A stretch of 64,000 bases of DNA, from the NCBI RefSeq assembly GCF_036826855.1, contig NZ_CP104578.1, positions 3,782,001 through 3,846,000 of the forward strand, given 5' to 3'. The notes below the pieces were generated by a model. That model saw only the letters and a program-made list of their open reading frames with translations. It ran no database searches and was not told the DNA's origin. The DNA comes from Streptomyces sp. SJL17-4. Its GTDB lineage: Bacteria > Actinomycetota > Actinomycetes > Streptomycetales > Streptomycetaceae. Every line of letters begins with the position of its first letter. Within the stretch, counting starts at the first letter, position 1. Positions 55,545 through 62,496 of this stretch are shown one piece after another. The position numbers and the translations under genes were made by a program.

Positions 55545-55734
55545 GAACGGCCTCCCGAAGAACGCTCTCGGGGATCTCCACGAGCCCTTCCCCCTGCGGG
55601 GGCGTGAAGGCGTCGGACACGTCGCCCTGAACCACGATGGCGCCGGAAGCGGTGCGGTAGACGTTCGGGCAGTCGTCCTCTCCACATGTGCCGTTGCCGT
55701 TGCCGGTGAGCCGAGTCAGTTCTTCGCGTGCCAT
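55528..55734 (-). CDS. Small conserved cassette protein
   Basis: A 68-residue protein: MAREELTRLTGNGNGTCGED then DCPNVYRTASGAIVVQGDVSDAFTPPQGEGLVEIPESVLREAVRALGW. TCGEDDCPNVY and VVQG...PPQGEGLVEIP are the pattern of short proteins encoded first in DUF6879/XRE cassettes. ATG 55734 has a G-rich SD (GGGGG) nine bases upstream. It is first in the minus-strand cassette, whose promoter lies in 55735-55865. Confidence 0.72.
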   Translation of the reverse strand: MAREELTRLTGNGNGTCGEDDCPNVYRTASGAIVVQGDVSDAFTPPQGEGLVEIPESVLREAVRALGW

Positions 55735-55864
55735 GCGGAACCCCCTTGACTTGTCGACCCGTTCGGGCCACCTGGGACGACCGTACGGAGGTCGCTCGCG
55801 GCCGTCCATGCACGGACGTGACTCATGCGCGTTGTCGCATAAAAGGGCGCCTGAGTGGTCGGCT

Positions 55865-55897
55865 CTTGCTTCGAGTGGGCTCGAAGCAGTTGGCTTG
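55865..55897. promoter_or_regulatory. Dyad operator of the aldo/keto reductase gene
   Basis: GCTTCGAG-TGGG-CTCGAAGC (55868-55887) is an 8-bp dyad with a 4-bp spacer. The flanks CTT and AGTTGGCTTG are also found, inverted, at 58881-58913. The site ends seven bases before the start codon. The spacing recalls MerR-family promoters (inference). Confidence 0.65.
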
Positions 55898-55903
55898 TGC
55901 CTC

Positions 55904-56893
55904 ATGAAGTACACGCAGCTCGGACGCACCGGACTCAAGGTCAGCCGACTCGTCCTCGGCACGATGAACTTCGGTCCACAGACAGACGAACCGACAAGTC
56001 ACGGCATCCTGGATGCCGCCCTCGATGCAGGTCTGAACTTCGTAGACACGGCCAACGTCTATGGGTGGGCGGAGAACAAGGGGCGGACGGAGTCGATCAT
56101 CGGCTCCTGGTTCGCCAAGGGCGACGGCCGCCGTGACCGTACGGTCCTCGCCACGAAGGTGTACGGGAACATGGGCCCCGACGGTGAGGCCTGGCCCAAC
56201 CACGACAAGCTCTCGGCGCTCAACATCCGCCGGGCCGTGGAGGCCAGCCTCAAGCGGCTGGGGACCGACTACATCGATGTCTATCAGTTCCATCACGTCG
56301 ACCGCGCGACTCCCTTCGAGGAGATCTGGCAGGCCGTCGACGTGCTGATCCAGCAGGGCAAGGTGCTGTACGCGGGCTCCTCGAACTTCCCCGGGTACAA
56401 GATCGCCCAGGCCAACGAGACCGCCGCCCGGCGGGGCTCGGTCGGTCTCGTCAGCGAGCAGTGCCTCTACAACCTCTTCGAGCGGCGCGCGGAGATGGAG
56501 GTCATCCCGGCCGCGCAGGAGTACGGCCTCGGGGTCATCCCCTGGTCGCCGCTGCACGGCGGTCTGCTCGGCGGCGTCCTGAAGAAGGAGACCGAGGGCA
56601 AGCGGCGTACGGAGGGCCGCGCGGCGGCCACCCTCGCCGACCCGGCGTCCCGCGCGCAGCTCCAGGCCTACGAGGACCTGCTCGACAAGCACGGCCTGGA
56701 GCCGGGCGAGGCGGCCCTCGCGTGGCTGCTGACCCGGCCCGGGGTCACCGGACCGATCGTCGGCCCCCGCACGCCCGAGCAGCTGACGAGCGCGCTCCGC
56801 GCCCTGGAAGTGGAGCTGAGCGAGGAGGTTCTCGCCGGACTCGACGAGATCTTCCCGGGCCCGGGCCCGTCGCCGGAGGCCTTCGCCTGGTGA
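55904..56893 (+). CDS. Aldo/keto reductase
   Basis: A 329-residue NADP-dependent reductase of the AKR superfamily with intact catalytic tetrad regions: DTANVYGWAENKGRTESIIG (Asp, Tyr), VLATKVYGN (Lys) and DYIDVYQFHHVDR (His). YAGSSNFPGYKIAQANE and VSEQCLYNLFERRAEMEVIP match the YhdN/tas-like group. ATG 55904 gives the standard start KYTQLGRTGLKVSRLVLGTMNFG. It is preceded by a strong dyad operator and followed by a terminator. It is the intact counterpart of the remnant at 53057, in opposite orientation. Confidence 0.92.
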   Translation: MKYTQLGRTGLKVSRLVLGTMNFGPQTDEPTSHGILDAALDAGLNFVDTANVYGWAENKGRTESIIGSWFAKGDGRRDRTVLATKVYGNMGPDGEAWPNHDKLSALNIRRAVEASLKRLGTDYIDVYQFHHVDRATPFEEIWQAVDVLIQQGKVLYAGSSNFPGYKIAQANETAARRGSVGLVSEQCLYNLFERRAEMEVIPAAQEYGLGVIPWSPLHGGLLGGVLKKETEGKRRTEGRAAATLADPASRAQLQAYEDLLDKHGLEPGEAALAWLLTRPGVTGPIVGPRTPEQLTSALRALEVELSEEVLAGLDEIFPGPGPSPEAFAW

Positions 56894-56915
56894 TCGAGTA
56901 GAGCCTCGTACGCAA

Positions 56916-56946
56916 GGCCGTCGCCCGTTCCGGTGGGGCGACGGCC
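56916..56946. terminator. Terminator after the aldo/keto reductase gene
   Basis: GGCCGTCGCCC (56916-56926) pairs with GGGCGACGGCC (56936-56946) over a 9-nt loop, 23 bp after the stop codon. Confidence 0.85.
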
Positions 56947-57041
56947 ACCGCATCACACGGGCGTCAAAGTCCCTGCTTGGCTGTTACGAAGAAGTTGAGC
57001 CCCGTGTCCAACGCCGTGTCCATCCTTAATCTTGCGTGGGT

Positions 57042-57065
57042 CCTCCCCGGCTTCAGCCGGGGAGG
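57042..57065. repeat. Left-end hairpin of the IS200/IS605 element
   Basis: CCTCCCCGGC (57042-57051) and GCCGGGGAGG (57056-57065) form a perfect 10-bp stem with a TTCA loop, the kind of subterminal hairpin recognised by Y1 transposases. It is followed by a GCTGCGCCGGAGTTC tandem repeat (about 57090-57130). Confidence 0.75.
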
Positions 57066-57143
57066 GAAACGCGTCCTCGGGCCGGAGGCGCGCTGCGCCG
57101 GAGTTCGCTGCGCCGGAGTTCGCTGCGCGGCCGTCGGTGACTG

Positions 57144-57572
57144 TCAGACGGGCCGCTTCTGGTCTTCGATGTACTGGCGGATCACGGTCAGTGGAGCGCC
57201 GCCGCAGGATCCGGCGAAGTAGGAGCGTGACCAGAACACGGACCCCATGCCGATCCGGTTGATCCGGCCGGTGTACTCGGCCCGCAGGTATCGGGAGCTG
57301 ACGCCCTTGAGCGAGTTGATCAGTTTCGACAGGGCGACCTTCGGCGGGTAGTGCACCAGCAGGTGGACGTGATCAGCCTCGCCGTTGAACTCGCGCAGTT
57401 CCACCTCGAAGCCGGCGCAGACCTCCCGCATGATCTCTTCGCAGCGCTTGAGCATGGCGTCATCGAACACATCGCGCCGGTATTTGGTCACGAACACCAA
57501 GTGGGCACGCAGGCTGTACGCAACATGTCGTCCGGTCCGGACATCGGGGTTTGGTTCCCAGCGGGGTGACAT
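57144..57572 (-). CDS. tnpA: IS200/IS605 transposase TnpA (Y1 HUH)
   Basis: A 142-residue single-strand transposase. It has the HUH motif His68-Val-His70 in GEADHVHLLVHYPP, the start VAYSLRAHLVFVTKYRRDVFDD, and the catalytic Tyr134 in TVIRQYIEDQ. It acts as a dimer on the hairpin ends of single-stranded DNA during replication. All catalytic residues are present, so it may still be active. ATG 57572 is chosen. It is divergent from tnpB with 51 bp between starts. Confidence 0.92.
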   Translation of the reverse strand: MSPRWEPNPDVRTGRHVAYSLRAHLVFVTKYRRDVFDDAMLKRCEEIMREVCAGFEVELREFNGEADHVHLLVHYPPKVALSKLINSLKGVSSRYLRAEYTGRINRIGMGSVFWSRSYFAGSCGGAPLTVIRQYIEDQKRPV

Positions 57573-57623
57573 ACGCCAAGGGCAGTGTGAGGGAGCGAAC
57601 TCGACCGGAGGGGGTGGGCTGAG

Positions 57624-58838
57624 GTGATCCGTGCGTACAAGTTCCTCATGCGGCCCACCGTGGGCCAGACGATCGCGCTGGGCGAGATGCTGGCTGATCA
57701 CTGCTCGCTGTACAACGGGGCGTTGCAGGAACGCCGCGACGCCTACCGGCACGTGTCGAAGACCTCGGTCAAGTACGGGATGCAGTCCGCGCAGCTCAAA
57801 GACATCCGGGCCTACGACCCGGAACGTCAGGGACGCTGGTCGTTCTCTTCCCAGCAGGCGACGCTGCGCCGTCTCGACAAGGCGTTCGCTGCGTTCTTCC
57901 GCCGGGTCAAGTCCGGGGACGCCCCCGGCTACCCGCGTTTTCGCGGGGTGAACTGGTTCGACACGGTCGACTTCCCCAAGGACGGGGACGGCTGCCGGTG
58001 GAACTCCACTCCGCACGACCCGGTGACCCGCGTCCGCTTCCAGGGTGTCGGTCACGTCAAGGTCAACCAGCACAGGCCGGTGGCCGGCAGGGTCAGGACC
58101 GTCAGCGTCAAGCGCGAGGGCCGCAAGTGGTTCGTCGTGCTGACCGCCGAGCAGGAGACGCCCGAACCGCTGCCCGCGACCGGCAGCGTGGCCGGGATCG
58201 ACCTGGGCATCGCCAACTTCCTCGCCGACTCGGGCGGCGGGTTCGTGCCCAACCCGCGCCACGGCCGCAGGGCCGCCGCGAAGCTCGAAGCCGCGCAGCA
58301 GGAACTGTCCCGGTTCCCGCGCCGCAAGGCCAAGGACCGCACCAGGAATCACCAGCGCGCGGTGGAGAAGGTCGCCAATCTGCACGGCAAGGTACGTCGC
58401 CAGCGGCTCGACCACGCACACAAGACGGCCCTCGACCTGGTCCGCGCACACGACTTCATCGCGCACGAGGACCTCAAGATCCGCAACATGAGCAAGGCCC
58501 CTGCACCGAAGCCCGACCCCGGACAGCCTGGTGGCTTCCTGCCCAACGGGGCCGCCGCGAAGGCCGGGCTCAACCGATCGATCGCTGATGCCGGATGGGG
58601 GGTGTTCCTCGCGATCCTGAACGCAAAGGCTGAGAGTGCCGGGCGGGAAGTGATGGCCGTGAACCCCCGCAACACCTCACGGCAGTGTCCCGAATGCGGG
58701 CACACCGCCAAGGAGAACCGGCCCACCCAGGAGAAGTTCCACTGCCAGGCGTGCGGCCACCACGCACACGCGGACACGGTGGGCGCCCTTAACGTTCTAC
58801 GGGCCGGGCTGGTCCGTCGCGACGCCCACCCGGCATAG
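57624..58838 (+). CDS. tnpB: RNA-guided endonuclease TnpB (IS200/IS605 family)
   Basis: A 404-residue TnpB, ancestor-type of Cas12. N-terminal OrfB helix-turn-helix/WED region, then the RuvC-like domain with Asp193 (VAGIDLGIANF), Glu282 (IAHEDLKIRNM) and Asp384 (HADTVGALN) all intact. A Cys4 zinc ribbon CPECGH...CQACGH lies between the second and third motifs. Such proteins use a right-end RNA as guide to cut the empty donor site and keep the element. GTG 57624. Catalytic competence is predicted, not shown. Confidence 0.92.
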   Translation: MIRAYKFLMRPTVGQTIALGEMLADHCSLYNGALQERRDAYRHVSKTSVKYGMQSAQLKDIRAYDPERQGRWSFSSQQATLRRLDKAFAAFFRRVKSGDAPGYPRFRGVNWFDTVDFPKDGDGCRWNSTPHDPVTRVRFQGVGHVKVNQHRPVAGRVRTVSVKREGRKWFVVLTAEQETPEPLPATGSVAGIDLGIANFLADSGGGFVPNPRHGRRAAAKLEAAQQELSRFPRRKAKDRTRNHQRAVEKVANLHGKVRRQRLDHAHKTALDLVRAHDFIAHEDLKIRNMSKAPAPKPDPGQPGGFLPNGAAAKAGLNRSIADAGWGVFLAILNAKAESAGREVMAVNPRNTSRQCPECGHTAKENRPTQEKFHCQACGHHAHADTVGALNVLRAGLVRRDAHPA

Positions 58839-58871
58839 CGAGAAGCCCCCTCGTTCACGAAGGGGAGGAGT
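58740..58871 (+). ncRNA. Candidate right-end omega RNA of the TnpB element
   Basis: TnpB guide RNAs typically begin inside the 3' part of tnpB and end at the element's right border, with the guide copied from flanking DNA. Here the 3' end of tnpB continues into CCCCCTCGT/ACGAAGGGG (58846-58865, one mismatch), a plausible scaffold stem. The guide would start near 58872. Boundaries and expression are inferred from the family only. Confidence 0.35.
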
Positions 58872-58880
58872 CACGGGCGT

Positions 58881-58913
58881 CAAGCCAACTGCTTCGAGTG
58901 CGCTCGAAGCAAG
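58881..58913. promoter_or_regulatory. Inverted second copy of the aldo/keto reductase operator
   Basis: Read on the minus strand this is CTTGCTTCGAG-CGCA-CTCGAAGC followed by AGTTGGCTTG, equal to 55865-55897 except in the 4-bp spacer. It directs transcription leftwards, straight into the right end of the IS element, so the gene it once served is gone or displaced. Confidence 0.7.
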
Positions 58914-58951
58914 GGGGTTCCCACGCGGCGGGTCCCACGGGGCGGGAAGGG

Positions 58952-59041
58952 CTACTGGCCGACCACCGATGCCACCGCGATGATCGCGAACATCAGTACG
59001 AGCACACCGGCCATGATCCGGTTACGGGTCTTCGGGTCCAC
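58952..59041 (-). CDS. Very small membrane protein (29 residues)
   Basis: The frame reads VDPKTRNRIMAGVLVLMFAI then IAVASVVGQ and TAG, starting at GTG 59041. It is a basic stub followed by a single hydrophobic helix, a pattern I recall for tiny conserved Streptomyces membrane proteins. A clear SD is lacking. It lies just downstream of thpR on the same strand, 34 bp past its stop, so it could be cotranscribed. Confidence 0.6.
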   Translation of the reverse strand: MDPKTRNRIMAGVLVLMFAIIAVASVVGQ

Positions 59042-59075
59042 CCGACGAGGTTAACCCGACCGCCCCTCCCGTCCT

Positions 59076-59651
59076 TCAAGGGGCCTCCCGCCCCAGCGGC
59101 CAGCCGTCCACCTTCTCGTACCGGGGCTGCTCGCCCCGCACCCCGCTGACCGGCAGGTTCGAGCGCACCAGGGCCAGCTCGCCCGCCTCCCAACGGGAGC
59201 CCTCGAAGGTGCCGAGCTCGTCGAGGAAGGGATGCAGGTCCACCTCGTCCCCCCGCGCCCGGGCGACCGTCAGGTGCGCCTGGTAGCGGCGGTGCTCGTC
59301 CATCGGGAGCCCGGCCCTGCGCGCGGCGGCGTCGGCGCGCTCGGCGAGCAGCCGGAGCTCGTCCAGGTCTCCGGCGATCCCGACCCACAGGGCGCGGCGC
59401 CCGAAGTGCCCGCCGCCGTGGAGCCGCAGGGGGAAGGGCGGTGTGCGGTGCGCGGCGCGGGCGAGCCGGACGCGCAGCTCGGGCAGCAGTTCCTCGTCGA
59501 CCTCTCCCATGAAGGCGAGCGTGAGGTGCCAGCCGGGCCGCGAGGTCCAGCGGAGCCCGTCGGCCCCGGGCAGCCGGTGGAGCCGGTCGACGACGTGTCC
59601 GAGCTCGTCCAGCCGCTCGGGCGGCGGCAGGACGGCGGCGAAGATCCTCAT
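59076..59651 (-). CDS. thpR: RNA 2',3'-cyclic phosphodiesterase
   Basis: A 2H-phosphoesterase (LigT/ThpR) of 191 residues that opens 2',3'-cyclic phosphate RNA ends and can ligate tRNA halves in vitro. The two HxTx motifs are HLTLAFMGEV (about residue 42) and HLTVARARG (about 125). Start ATG 59651 gives MRIFAAVLPPPERLDELGHVV. Cytosolic. It is divergent from the GNAT gene at 59685 with only 33 bp between starts. Confidence 0.9.
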   Translation of the reverse strand: MRIFAAVLPPPERLDELGHVVDRLHRLPGADGLRWTSRPGWHLTLAFMGEVDEELLPELRVRLARAAHRTPPFPLRLHGGGHFGRRALWVGIAGDLDELRLLAERADAAARRAGLPMDEHRRYQAHLTVARARGDEVDLHPFLDELGTFEGSRWEAGELALVRSNLPVSGVRGEQPRYEKVDGWPLGREAP

Positions 59652-59684
59652 GGGGCGAGTGTGGCAGCGGTTAGCCTCTGCGGC

Positions 59685-60191
59685 ATGAAGATCTCCATCA
59701 GGAAGGGCGGGGCGGCGGACCTCCCCGCGATACTCGGCGTCCTCGACAGCGCCGTGGTGTGGCTCAACGGCAAGGGGATCACCGCGCAGTGGGGCACCGA
59801 GTCGTTCTCCGGGCGCCCCAAGGCCGTGAAGCAGGTCGAGGACACGATGGCCGCGGGTGATCCGTGGATCGCCGAGATCGACGGCGTACCGGCGGGGACG
59901 ATGACGCTGACGCCGTTCCCCGGACAGCACATCGAGCCGGCGGACGAGCCCGAGGTGTACGTACGGCTCCTGGCGACCGACGCGCGGTTCCACGGCCACG
60001 GGGTGGGCGCGGCGCTGCTCGCCCACGCGGCGGAGGAGACGCGGCGGCAGGGGGTGTCGCTGCTGCGGGTGGACTGCTTCGCGGGCAGCGAGGGCCGGCT
60101 GGTCACGTACTACGAGGGCCAGGGCTTCACCCCGACGGACACGTTCCTGGTCGGGGACTGGGCGGGACAGGTGCTGGAACGACGGGTCTGA
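59685..60191 (+). CDS. GNAT-family N-acetyltransferase
   Basis: A 168-residue acetyltransferase: ISIRKGGAADLPAILGVLDSAVVWLNGKGITAQWG, then EVYVRLLATDARFHGHGVGAALLAHAAEETRRQG (acetyl-CoA loop HGHGVG) and YYEGQGFTPTDTF. The WLxxKGIxQWG N-terminal feature is common in a Streptomyces subgroup of unknown substrate. It is followed by a very strong terminator. Confidence 0.88.
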   Translation: MKISIRKGGAADLPAILGVLDSAVVWLNGKGITAQWGTESFSGRPKAVKQVEDTMAAGDPWIAEIDGVPAGTMTLTPFPGQHIEPADEPEVYVRLLATDARFHGHGVGAALLAHAAEETRRQGVSLLRVDCFAGSEGRLVTYYEGQGFTPTDTFLVGDWAGQVLERRV

Positions 60192-60206
60192 GACCGGGGC
60201 GACGGC

Positions 60207-60259
60207 GGGCGGGCGGCGGCCTGGGGGGCCGGCCCCGGATCCCAGGCCGCCGCCCGCCC
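60207..60259. terminator. Strong bidirectional terminator
   Basis: GGGCGGGCGGCGGCCTGGG (60207-60225) pairs perfectly with its complement at 60241-60259, giving a 19-bp stem and a 15-nt loop. It lies between convergent stops at 60191 and 60265. Confidence 0.88.
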
Positions 60260-60264
60260 AAGGG

Positions 60265-61602
60265 CTACGCCGCGGTCGCCAGGCGCTCCCGCGCCACGAA
60301 CCGCACCTGTGGGTGCCCGTGGCGCCATGCCCAGGCGACCTTGAGGCCGCCCACCCGGGCCAGGACCAGGCCCACGACGACCGCCGCCGCCAGCGAGATC
60401 ACGCCGCCCGTCGCGAAGCCGACGCGCGCGCCGTACGTGTCGGTGACCCAGCCGAGGAGCGGCGCGCCGATCGGCGTACCGCCGGCGAAGACCATCATGT
60501 AGAGGCTCATCACCCGGCCCCGCATGGCCGGATCCGTCGCCATCTGGACGGCCGAGTTCGCGGTGATGTTGACCGTGAGGCCGATCATGCCGATCGGGAC
60601 GAGCAGCAGCGCGAACAGCCAGAACGTCGGCGAAAGGGCCGCCGCGATCTCCAGGACGCCGAAGACTCCCGCCGCGATCACCAGCATCCGCAGCCGGGTC
60701 GAGCCGCGCCGGGCCGCCGCGAGGGCGCCCACGAGCGAGCCGGCCGCCATGAGGGTGTTGAGGAAGCCGTACGCGCCGGCGCCGACGTGGAAGACGTCGC
60801 CCGAGAAGGCGGTGAGCCAGATCGGGAAGTTGAACCCGAACGTGCCGACGAAGCCGACGAGGACGATCGGCCAGATCAGGTCCGGGCGCCCGGCCACGTA
60901 CCGCAGGCCCTCCCGCAGCTGGCCCTTGCCGCGCGGGGCGCGCTCCACCTTGTGGAGTTCGCTCGTCCGCATGAGCAGCAGGCTCGTGAGGGGCGCGAGG
61001 AAGAACAGGCCGTTGAGGAGGAAGGCCCAGCCGCTGCCGACTCCGGCGATCAGGACACCGGCGACGGCCGGGCCGACGAGCCGCGCGGACTGGAAGTTCG
61101 CCGAGTTGAGGGAGACGGCGTTACGGAGGTGCTTCGGGCCGACCATCTCGGAGACGAAGGCCTGCCGGGCCGGGTTGTCGACGACGGTCACCATGCCGAG
61201 CAGGAAGGCGATCAGGTAGACGTGCCAGACCTGGATGTTGCCGGAGAGGGTGAGGACGGCGAGCGCGATGCCGCAGAGGCCGAGGGCTGCCTGGCTGACG
61301 AGCAGCAGGCGCCGCTTCGGGTAGCGGTCGGCGATGACTCCGCCGTAGAGGCCGAAGAGCAGCATCGGCAGGAACTGCAGGGCCGTGGTGATGCCGACGG
61401 CGGCGGCCGAGCCGGTGAGGCTCAGGACCAGCCAGTCCTGGGTGATGCGGGCCATCCACGTACCGGTGTTGGAGACGATCGCGCCGGTGAAGAACAGCCG
61501 GTAGTTACGGATCCTGAGCGAGGAGAAGGTTTCCCCCCGCCCGCGGGTGTCGAGGGTGGGTTTGTGGACGGGTGCGGAGTCTGCTCCGGGTCCCGTACTC
61601 AA
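60265..61602 (-). CDS. MFS exporter
   Basis: A 445-residue major facilitator with about 12 membrane helices. Motif A-like DRYPKRRLLLVSQAALGL follows helix 2, and AFVSEMVGPKHLRNAVSLNSANFQSARLVGPAVAGVLI is typical of the enterobactin-exporter-like (EntS/MFS_3) group, i.e. drug or siderophore efflux. TTG 61602 is used because AAGGAGG lies 10 bases upstream and SSLRIRNYRLFFTG fits; an in-frame start further up is less likely. It is downstream of and probably cotranscribed with the MarR gene (26-bp gap). Confidence 0.88.
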   Translation of the reverse strand: MSTGPGADSAPVHKPTLDTRGRGETFSSLRIRNYRLFFTGAIVSNTGTWMARITQDWLVLSLTGSAAAVGITTALQFLPMLLFGLYGGVIADRYPKRRLLLVSQAALGLCGIALAVLTLSGNIQVWHVYLIAFLLGMVTVVDNPARQAFVSEMVGPKHLRNAVSLNSANFQSARLVGPAVAGVLIAGVGSGWAFLLNGLFFLAPLTSLLLMRTSELHKVERAPRGKGQLREGLRYVAGRPDLIWPIVLVGFVGTFGFNFPIWLTAFSGDVFHVGAGAYGFLNTLMAAGSLVGALAAARRGSTRLRMLVIAAGVFGVLEIAAALSPTFWLFALLLVPIGMIGLTVNITANSAVQMATDPAMRGRVMSLYMMVFAGGTPIGAPLLGWVTDTYGARVGFATGGVISLAAAVVVGLVLARVGGLKVAWAWRHGHPQVRFVARERLATAA

Positions 61603-61628
61603 AGTGCGTCGCCTCCTTGGCGCGTGGA

Positions 61629-62072
61629 TCAGAGGTGGGCGAGCTTCTCCAGGACGGGGGCGGCCGCGCGCAGCTTGGCCCATTCGTCCTCGTCCAGGCC
61701 CTCGGCGAGAGAGGCCAGCCAGGCGTTCCGCTTGCGGCGGGATTCTTCGAGCATGGCTTCGGCCTGCTCGGTCTGGCTGACCACCTTCTGCCGGCGGTCG
61801 TCGGGGTGCGGCTCCAGCCGGACCAGTCCCTTGGCTTCGAGCAGCGCGACGATGCGGGTCATCGACGGCGGCTGGACGTGCTCCTTGCGGGCCAGCTCGC
61901 CGGGCGTGGCGGAGCCGCAGAGCGCGAGGGTGCCGAGTACCGACATCTCGGTGGGGCTCAGCGACTCGTCGACGCGCTGGTGCTTGAGGCGTCGGCCCAG
62001 TCGCATGACGGAGGAGCGGAGCGCGTTCACGGCCGCGGCGTCGTCGGCGGTGCCGTGGGACAGGTCAGGCAT
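61629..62072 (-). CDS. MarR-family transcriptional regulator
   Basis: A 147-residue MarR protein: LSPTEMSVLGTLALCGSATPGELARKEHVQPPSMTRIVALLEAKGLVRLEPHPDDRRQKVVSQTEQAEAML contains the winged helix and DDRRQ wing. It precedes the MFS exporter gene by 26 bp on the same strand, so it most likely controls the efflux operon from the dyad at 62077. ATG 62072 lies four bases from that dyad. Confidence 0.92.
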   Translation of the reverse strand: MPDLSHGTADDAAAVNALRSSVMRLGRRLKHQRVDESLSPTEMSVLGTLALCGSATPGELARKEHVQPPSMTRIVALLEAKGLVRLEPHPDDRRQKVVSQTEQAEAMLEESRRKRNAWLASLAEGLDEDEWAKLRAAAPVLEKLAHL

Positions 62073-62076
62073 GTTC

Positions 62077-62087
62077 GTTAGCCTAAC
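62077..62087. promoter_or_regulatory. Dyad before the MarR/MFS operon
   Basis: GTTAG-C-CTAAC is a perfect 5-bp dyad immediately upstream of the MarR start. On the minus strand it reads GTTAGGCTAAC, which is also the core of a DtxR/DmdR iron box (about 13 of 19 positions overall). Either MarR autoregulation or iron control is possible. Confidence 0.5.
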
Positions 62088-62262
62088 TCATTACTCTGTC
62101 TAAATACCAACGGGGACGCGCCGACGTAGTACGGATCACACGGGCGCGCGGGTGAACCGGATGCACGCAGATCACGCTTCCGCAGCCATGTATCACCCAA
62201 ACGAGTGAGTCGGATCCAGAAAGTGACGCAAAGGAACCCCGGCTGCCCCGACCCTGAACGAC

Positions 62263-62496
62263 ATGGGATCGACAGTGCTCAGCCTGCGCATCGACGGTGA
62301 GCTGCTCGACCGGCTCAGGAGTCACGCCGCGAAAAGAGGAATGAGCGTCCAGGACTATGTCGTCCGGACGCTCATTCGCGAGGATTTCGACGAGCGGTTC
62401 AAGACCGCCGTCGACGAGACGGAGAAGTTCTACGGCCCGGAAGCGTCTGCTTCCGGGCCCGAGGATCACGTGAGGCCGAGCGCCGGCATCGCGTAG
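62263..62496 (+). CDS. Small ribbon-helix-helix-like protein
   Basis: A 77-residue protein: STVLSLRIDGELLDRLRSHAAKRGMSVQDYVVRTLIREDF has the beta-strand plus two helices of RHH/Arc-type DNA-binding proteins; the C-terminal 35 residues are polar. No toxin gene is adjacent, so an antitoxin role is not supported. The last codons pass through a hairpin and overlap the end of the convergent permease gene by 31 bp. Confidence 0.72.
   Translation: MGSTVLSLRIDGELLDRLRSHAAKRGMSVQDYVVRTLIREDFDERFKTAVDETEKFYGPEASASGPEDHVRPSAGIA
62434..62459. terminator. Terminator hairpin inside the RHH coding end
   Basis: GGCCCGGAAGC (62434-62444) and GCTTCCGGGCC (62449-62459) form a perfect 11-bp stem with a GTCT loop. 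It lies just past the permease stop on the minus strand (62466) but within the final codons of the plus-strand RHH gene. Confidence 0.75.

Larger units (their letters stand above)
56956..58883. mobile_element. IS200/IS605-family element with tnpA and tnpB
   Basis: The element comprises a left-end hairpin (57042-57065), divergent tnpA (minus) and tnpB (plus), and a right-end hairpin near 58846-58865. The sequence CACGGGCGTCAA occurs at both borders (56956-56967 and 58872-58883). IS200/IS605 elements do not normally make target duplications, so this repeat may mark the borders or be inherited from the two promoter/flank copies. Exact ends are not certain within about 15 bases. Confidence 0.8.

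Noticed and set aside
62263..62496. Antitoxin of a toxin-antitoxin pair
   Set aside because: No toxin-like gene is adjacent; the ribbon-helix-helix fold alone is not evidence.
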